Below, piece by piece: positions 50,334 through 54,845 of a stretch of DNA of 54,845 nt. The number at the start of each line of letters is the position of its first letter. Position 1 is the stretch's first letter. Under the pieces are notes generated by a model, which saw only the letters and a program-made list of their open reading frames with translations, was not told where the DNA came from and ran no database searches. Origin of the DNA: an uncultured Clostridia bacterium (lineage in GTDB: Bacteria; Bacillota; Clostridia; Christensenellales; Borkfalkiaceae); NCBI GenBank assembly GCA_949878885.1, contig CATLBN010000011.1:1-54845 (forward strand). Direction: 5' to 3'. Position numbers and translations under genes: made by a program.

Positions 50334-51692
50334 TTATATCTTTGCAGGAGTTTTGAAAGCTACCTGCGCAAAGTTGAAAAGATTGGTTATCCAAGTTGCA
50401 TAGTTATGCGCCGTACCGTTAACCTGAATAAATTCTATTCTGTCGCCGTTGGCTATATCGGAACCTTCGTTATTCTGCCAACCCATTGCGTTCCTTATCT
50501 CCAACATCTTGCCGTCGGTGCTGTCGGGACCTTCCTGAGAACCGCAGCTCATAAATATATAGCGCACGGGATAGGTGTCCGCCTTATCTTTCATATTCTT
50601 AATTACATCCGCGTTAGGCGTAAATGCGCTTTCGTATGCAAAATAAGAAATATACTCAAGCGCGTTACCGAGCACGCTGTTTACAGAAGCGCCGCCGCGC
50701 GAAAGTCCGGTATAAGCAACGTGATCTCTTGCGTTTTCGCAAGCAGAATAGAATTCCGTGTCTCCATCGGTTAAACCGTGCGTCCCGGGATCTGCCATTT
50801 TGCTTGCGACGCTGGAAGCGTCGGTATAAGTGTTATACTTTGAAACAACCGCAGGCATAAGATGATATTTCCACTCTTTCCAGATAACGGCATCTAAACC
50901 TTCGCCGCTTGTGCCAATACCGAAATCGTAGTCAACTTTGTCTCCTTCGTCTTCGGAAATATATCCGCTGTAAACGTTTTGCTGTAATGAATTACCGCCG
51001 ACAAACTTAGAAGCGTCATCTCTTTCTTCAACCGATTTAGAAGAACCGGTATAATACTGGTACATTGTTACGCCTACGTAAATTGTATCTTCGCAAAGCT
51101 TATTCATTTTAAGATAATCAAGTACGTTTTCAGTGCCGTAACCGCCGGTATAAGGCGATTTATCGGTTGCATAGGAACCTTGTCCGAACCAATAACCTTC
51201 GTTGAGTTTATCTCCGTGCATCATATACATTACGTTATACTTTTTTGAAGTATCCGTTTTGCTGTAACCGTAAGGCAGATATACCCACGCCTTTTTATAT
51301 ATCCAAAGCGGCGAACCGTCGTAATCATTTCCGTTTATGTCTTGTTTACCTGCAAACTTTGACTCTACGCCGTAAGCTCTGGTTTTATACCAAACGCTTT
51401 CAAGAGTACCCTGCTGCGCCTGCTCGGCAAGAAGGATATCTTGTGATTTATACATTGCATCCTGTCTGAAAGTCGTGGTCTGATCGCACATGGTGCATTT
51501 GCCGCCGACAAAGTTGTGATGTTGTGTTTTAGTAGAACCCGTTACTACGTGTGTAATTTGATCGTGCGTTTTACCTGCAGGAGGAGTAGGGGGTTCACCT
51601 TGTGTACCGCCGCCGCAACCTGCCAATGCAACTGCTGCCGAAACGGTAACTACCGCCATGAGCATTGAAACAATTTTGGTTGTTTTTTTCAT
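50334..51692 (-). CDS. Lipoprotein esterase (CE1 / feruloyl-esterase-like)
   Basis: A 452-residue surface lipoprotein (lipobox LAGC, Cys26) with an alpha/beta-hydrolase esterase domain of the esterase D/CE1 type. 'VYLPYGYSKTDTSKKYNVMY' and 'YMMHGDKLNEGYW' mark the start, the nucleophile Ser is in 'YTGLSRGGASVN' and the catalytic His in 'GTAHNYATWI'. A short Cys/His-containing segment ('HHNFVGGKCTMCD') precedes the domain. It may remove acyl or methyl ester groups from uronic-acid polysaccharides before uptake. It is the first gene of the operon; AGGAGATAAATAA precedes the ATG. Confidence 0.83.
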   Translation of the reverse strand: MKKTTKIVSMLMAVVTVSAAVALAGCGGGTQGEPPTPPAGKTHDQITHVVTGSTKTQHHNFVGGKCTMCDQTTTFRQDAMYKSQDILLAEQAQQGTLESVWYKTRAYGVESKFAGKQDINGNDYDGSPLWIYKKAWVYLPYGYSKTDTSKKYNVMYMMHGDKLNEGYWFGQGSYATDKSPYTGGYGTENVLDYLKMNKLCEDTIYVGVTMYQYYTGSSKSVEERDDASKFVGGNSLQQNVYSGYISEDEGDKVDYDFGIGTSGEGLDAVIWKEWKYHLMPAVVSKYNTYTDASSVASKMADPGTHGLTDGDTEFYSACENARDHVAYTGLSRGGASVNSVLGNALEYISYFAYESAFTPNADVIKNMKDKADTYPVRYIFMSCGSQEGPDSTDGKMLEIRNAMGWQNNEGSDIANGDRIEFIQVNGTAHNYATWITNLFNFAQVAFKTPAKI

Positions 51693-52000
51693 TTATTTAT
51701 CTCCTAAATTTTAATTTTCGCTTTTGGAACATTATTGTGTAAACTCGTCTAAAATAATTTTGCATATATGCTACGTTTTGCCCAATTTTTTACGCACTAC
51801 ACTTTGTACATTTATTTTAAAAGAACTTTATCGATAAATAAATCTCTTTTTTAATCGGGTTGTTGCGATTTTTTATGAAAAAAATTTTCATTGCTTTTTA
51901 CAAATTAACTTTTTTATTAAAAATTCGACAAAATAATTTAAGAATTAAGCAAAAATTAAACATCGCTTGACAATGCCGTTTTTTTTGATACAATAAGTTT
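51693..52000. promoter_or_regulatory. Divergent control region of the glucuronide operon
   Basis: 308 AT-rich bases between the esterase and AraC-type genes. Short perfect palindromes GCATATATGC (51762-51771) and TTTATCGATAAA (51827-51838), and an inverted repeat ATGAAAA/TTTTCAT (51875-51891), are the best operator candidates. The esterase-side promoter is not clear. Confidence 0.5.
51967..51994 (+). promoter_or_regulatory. AraC-type regulator promoter (leaderless)
   Basis: TTGACA (51967-51972), 16 bases, TACAAT (51989-51994). The expected start of transcription is 52000-52002, at or next to the ATG at 52001. No ribosome site is present. Confidence 0.65.
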
Positions 52001-54430
52001 ATGGACACCTTGATTTATGTACCCCCTATTAAAATTTCGTCATTAACGGAAAAAACGATAACTGTTTACCCGAGCTCGTCGGTTACAATTCTGTTTAATT
52101 TACGCGGAACAACGCGCATTACGGTAAACAATGCGCCGCACACCCTTTTGACAAATGATATAATTGTAGTTAATTACCGTGATATATGCACAATTTTACG
52201 CTCGAAATCGCTTTTGCTCGTATTATCGGTAGAAACGTCATTGCTTAATCTGAATTCTAAAACCAAAAGCTTATTTTTTAATTGCAATTCTACGAAATTC
52301 AAAAATAAGTATCCTTTTAACGGTTTGCGCGCAAGTATAATAAAAGCTGTAAAATCACAAAACGCTCTGACATCTGCCAGAGCCTTTTCAATTGCTTATG
52401 AAATTATTGACGAATTGATTAAAAATTTTGCGACATCGTCTTCTCCTACTAAGATAAGAAGCACAAGAATAAGCGAAATTATCGATTATATAGAAAAGAA
52501 TTACAGCGAAAATTTGCTGTTTAACGACATTGCCCAACGTTTTAATATATCGGTTCCGTATCTTTCAAAACTTTTTAAAGAATGTGCGGGCACCACATTT
52601 GCCAACTTTTACGATGAATTACGTATAAACCACTCTTTATATGATTTGACTGAAACCAACGAAACAATAGTTGATATTGCTTTTAAACACGGATTTTCCA
52701 ACAACCACGCATATATACGCGCATTCAAAAAAGTAATTGGAACTTTACCCAACGAAATGCGGAAACAGCACAACTCAAATTCTATTCAAAAAGACATTAA
52801 CGAAGAAGATATTAAGGAAATTATTAATTTATTAGGCGCCAATCAAACCTCCCAGACAAACAGCGAGGAAACTTTTTTTATTAATGCCGATTATCTTGAA
52901 AATAATAAAGTTGTACTTGAACATAACCCTGCCAGCGAAGTTTTGGGAATAGGCTCGGCCGATACTGTTCTTCATAAAGACATTCAAAAAATTATTAAAA
53001 ATATTCAAAACACTTTTCCTTTCCGATATGCGTATATTAGGGGAATTTTCAGCGACGCGCTGTCGGTTTGCACACGTGACTACGACGGGCGTTTGCGGTT
53101 TAAATATGCAATGATTGACGAAGTGTTGGATTTTTTACTTTCCGAAAAGCTGATACCATTACTGTCGTTCACATATATACCCCAAGTTTTAACAAGGAAC
53201 GAATCTATTACTTATCAAGACGGATATTATATTTGCGAACCCAAACGCCTTGACGAGTGGAGCCAACTCATTTCACACTTTTTAAATCACATCATAACCC
53301 GCTACGGTCTAAACGAAATTAAAAAATGGATATTTTTGCCTTGGGTACAATTAGACTCGCAAAACAATCATCTCGGTTTTACCGACGAGCATTCGTTTTT
53401 CCAATTTTATAAAACTTCTTACTGTGCCGTTAAGGAAATGTCAAAGGATTTAATTGTTTCTTCTCCGGAAATATACCCTTCGCCAGATATGGAATATTTA
53501 AGCAAATATTTGCTTTGGTCAAAAGTCAACGGCTGTTTACCCGATATTTTGGCGGTAAAATTTTTCCCTAATACAAATTGGAAAGTTATAGAAATTAAAA
53601 ACAACAACACGGCTTACAGAAAAACGATAGATAACGAAATTTCCGAAGACGAAGATTTAATGAAAAAATCGCTTATGAAACTGCAAAGTTTTTTAATAGA
53701 TAACGGTTATAATCTCGACATTTACGTTACAGCGTTCAACTATACGATAACCGACTCTCATCCCATTCTAGACACAAGATTTTCCGCAGTCTATTACATT
53801 AAAAATTATATCGATACTCTCGATATTGTTAAATCGCTGTGCTATTGGAAATTAAGCGACGATTACGATGAAAACCAAAATACGCCTTTGTTTACGGGAG
53901 CAACCGGTATGTATCTTAAAAACGGCATACCCAAGGGCACGGCGCAGGCTATAAGATATCTGTCATATATTCAACCTTATATAACCGAAAGAGGAGAAAA
54001 ATTTATTTTATCCACCAATAAAGAACACCCCGACTATTACAGACTGCTTTTATACAATTACGAACATCCGTCAACGGTTATAAATGAAAATTTATTTTCC
54101 GCAAAGTTCGACCCCTATTCTCTTTTTACTAAAAAGCAGAAAACTAAAATCCATTTTAAGTTAAATAACGTTCCTTATAAAAATGCTACTATTAAAATGT
54201 TCATTATGAATTCGGAGCACGGCGCCCCGTATGATAAATGGGTGTCAATGGGCAAACCGTTCATCGACTACTACTCTAACAGCAACAGCGTATTGTTTGA
54301 TATTTTGAAATCAGCAACCGCTCCCGATTTTAAAATGTTTACTGTACCTATAATAAACGGAACGTTATCATTAGAATTCCGTCTGGATTTGTTTGATATA
54401 ATTACGACGGAAATTATTTTATTGAATTGA
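52001..54430 (+). CDS. AraC-family regulator fused to a degenerate GH39-like domain
   Basis: An 809-residue protein. Residues 1-150 form an N-terminal cupin-like sensor region, 153-256 a double AraC helix-turn-helix ('LLFNDIAQRFNISVPYLSKL', 'ETIVDIAFKHGFSNNHAYIR'), and about 300-700 match the GH39 beta-xylosidase fold, with a beta-sandwich-like C-terminus. In GH39 the acid/base lies in W-F-E-x-W-N-E-P; here residues 443-452 read WIFLPWVQLD, so the Glu is Gln. The nucleophile strand I-T-E-W-N is VTAFN (576-580). Both catalytic Glu are lost, so this domain probably senses a sugar. It is divergent from the glucuronide operon, which it likely controls. Confidence 0.85.
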   Translation: MDTLIYVPPIKISSLTEKTITVYPSSSVTILFNLRGTTRITVNNAPHTLLTNDIIVVNYRDICTILRSKSLLLVLSVETSLLNLNSKTKSLFFNCNSTKFKNKYPFNGLRASIIKAVKSQNALTSARAFSIAYEIIDELIKNFATSSSPTKIRSTRISEIIDYIEKNYSENLLFNDIAQRFNISVPYLSKLFKECAGTTFANFYDELRINHSLYDLTETNETIVDIAFKHGFSNNHAYIRAFKKVIGTLPNEMRKQHNSNSIQKDINEEDIKEIINLLGANQTSQTNSEETFFINADYLENNKVVLEHNPASEVLGIGSADTVLHKDIQKIIKNIQNTFPFRYAYIRGIFSDALSVCTRDYDGRLRFKYAMIDEVLDFLLSEKLIPLLSFTYIPQVLTRNESITYQDGYYICEPKRLDEWSQLISHFLNHIITRYGLNEIKKWIFLPWVQLDSQNNHLGFTDEHSFFQFYKTSYCAVKEMSKDLIVSSPEIYPSPDMEYLSKYLLWSKVNGCLPDILAVKFFPNTNWKVIEIKNNNTAYRKTIDNEISEDEDLMKKSLMKLQSFLIDNGYNLDIYVTAFNYTITDSHPILDTRFSAVYYIKNYIDTLDIVKSLCYWKLSDDYDENQNTPLFTGATGMYLKNGIPKGTAQAIRYLSYIQPYITERGEKFILSTNKEHPDYYRLLLYNYEHPSTVINENLFSAKFDPYSLFTKKQKTKIHFKLNNVPYKNATIKMFIMNSEHGAPYDKWVSMGKPFIDYYSNSNSVLFDILKSATAPDFKMFTVPIINGTLSLEFRLDLFDIITTEIILLN

Positions 54431-54465
54431 TTATTAAATTTAAGGCGAAATTATAGTTAAATTAA

Positions 54466-54502
54466 AAGCACCCTCCGTTTTAACGGAGGGTGCTTAGTTT
54501 TA
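54466..54502 (+). terminator. Terminator of the AraC-type gene
   Basis: Perfect 14-bp stem AAGCACCCTCCGTT/AACGGAGGGTGCTT with a TT loop, followed by AGTTTTA. It is related to the glucuronide operon terminator sequence. Confidence 0.85.
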
Positions 54503-54546
54503 TGGTGCACCCGGCGAGGCTCGAACTCACAACATCGGCGTCGGAG
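54503..54546 (-). pseudogene. 3' half of tRNA-Arg(CCG), attachment-site remnant
   Basis: Read on the minus strand it gives the anticodon loop CTCCGAC (54546-54540, anticodon CCG), the 3' anticodon strand GCCGA, the T-arm GTGAG-TTCGAGC-CTCGC, the acceptor CGGGTGC, discriminator A and CCA (54505-54503). The 5' half that should pair with it (TCGGC before the loop and GCACCCG at the start) is missing; the sequence changes at the anticodon loop. A half tRNA broken there is the usual mark left by a tyrosine-recombinase element that integrated in a tRNA gene. Confidence 0.8.
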
Positions 54547-54635
54547 TTAGCAAAATTTTCCACAATATTTTGCAAAGCACATTATATTGTGCTTTTTCTT
54601 TTATTTCATTTCTATATATTGTTTATAGCTTTTAT

Positions 54636-54709
54636 AAAATCTACACCCTTTAATAACTTTTACGACATCAGGGTGTAAATAGGGTGTAGATTTTTTGGGT
54701 GTAGATTTT
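54636..54709. repeat. Integrase-arm-like repeats GGGTGTAGATTTT
   Basis: GGGTGTAGATTTT occurs at 54682-54694 and 54697-54709, its exact reverse complement at 54636-54648, and a shorter GGGTGTAAAT at 54671-54680. Repeats of this type close to an attachment core are typical of recombinase arm-type binding sites. Confidence 0.65.
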
Positions 54710-54720
54710 GTGTAGCCCTT

Positions 54721-54845
54721 ATGTACTCAAATCAGCAATTAATTGAATTACTTGATATCCTTCGTTCGGAAGGAACGGAGACGGAATGGTTGGAATTTAA
54801 GTCTAACTACTTACCAAATCAGGATATCGGCGAATATATTTCGGC
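54721..54845 (+). CDS. AlbA_2-type (Schlafen-like) DNA-binding protein, N-terminus only
   Basis: Starting at ATG 54721 the frame (MYSNQQLIELLDILRSEGTE then TEWLEFKSNYL...) stays open to the window edge. The 'E.EWLEFKSN' pattern followed by 'IGEYISA' is the start of the AlbA_2/divergent AAA-4 domain (Pfam Schlafen AlbA_2), found in putative transcriptional regulators often carried by mobile elements. No Shine-Dalgarno is visible. It is the first gene inside the predicted element. Confidence 0.7.
   Translation, partial: MYSNQQLIELLDILRSEGTETEWLEFKSNYLPNQDIGEYIS

Noticed and set aside
54452-54463. TATAGTTAAATT after the AraC-type gene, equal to the XRE half-site plus two bases
   Set aside because: It is a single AT-rich match with no second half and no promoter near it, so chance is the simpler reading.
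54490-54678. 62-residue plus-strand frame with an 'HPARLELTTSAS' start
   Set aside because: It is the antisense translation of the tRNA-Arg fragment and continues into the element; this kind of false protein is common opposite tRNA genes.
1-54845. CRISPR array, rRNA genes or insertion sequences
   Set aside because: No regularly spaced repeats, no rRNA-like sequence and no transposase were seen; the only mobile-element sign is at the right end.

Overview
The window looks like chromosome of a low-to-medium GC Gram-positive anaerobe of the class Clostridia, probably an uncultured gut lineage. This is inferred from AGGAGG-type ribosome binding sites, TTGACA/TATAAT promoters, many lipoproteins with an Ala/Gly/Thr-rich lipobox and no outer-membrane genes, and the mix of starch, glucuronide and ferrous-iron uptake genes. 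No rRNA or other marker fixes the species.

Layout. 1-2219: the 5' part of a BspA-type leucine-rich-repeat surface protein (runs off the left edge), divergent from a small XRE regulator, with a 20-bp palindrome lying inside overlapping promoters. 2300-6334: HNH nuclease, a membrane protein coupled to an ATP-grasp ligase, two small proteins and glycerol kinase. 6532-21812: an alpha-glucan locus with a MalK/MsmK-type ATPase carrying a long C-terminal extension, a lipoprotein alpha-amylase, MalG, MalF, MalE, amylomaltase, a divergent LacI regulator, a HAD phosphatase, a probable starch-binding lipoprotein and a type I pullulanase. Pullulanase and the lipoproteins act at the cell surface, MalEFG-MsmK import maltodextrins and MalQ processes them inside. 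A shared 12-bp palindrome (ATTTTCGAAAAT) next to the -10 boxes of malQ and pulA is the likely LacI operator.

22166-36689: housekeeping and hypothetical genes: RlmD, an operon with a J-like/TPR/Cys-tail protein and a DUF5685-like protein, TrpS, hemolysin III, ThrC, a small P-loop protein, an aspartate-type aminotransferase, a membrane-anchored GIY-YIG protein, and a ferrous iron operon (two FeoA, FeoB, a FeoB-associated Cys-rich peptide) with two DtxR-like boxes.

37117-51692: a minus-strand run of twelve genes for uronic-acid sugars: esterase, two lipoproteins, a ribose/galactofuranose-type ABC importer with two permeases, GH3, beta-glucuronidase, HAD phosphatase, UxuA and UxuB, closed by a strong terminator. 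It is divergent from an 809-residue AraC regulator whose C-terminal half resembles a GH39 glycosidase that has lost both catalytic glutamates, so it is probably a sugar-sensing pseudoenzyme. Its promoter suggests a leaderless mRNA. Uronate isomerase, KDG kinase and KDPG aldolase are not in the window.

54503-54845: the 3' half of a tRNA-Arg(CCG), broken at the anticodon loop, then repeated GGGTGTAGATTTT arms and the start of an AlbA_2-type gene. I read this as the left junction of an integrated mobile element that continues beyond the window.
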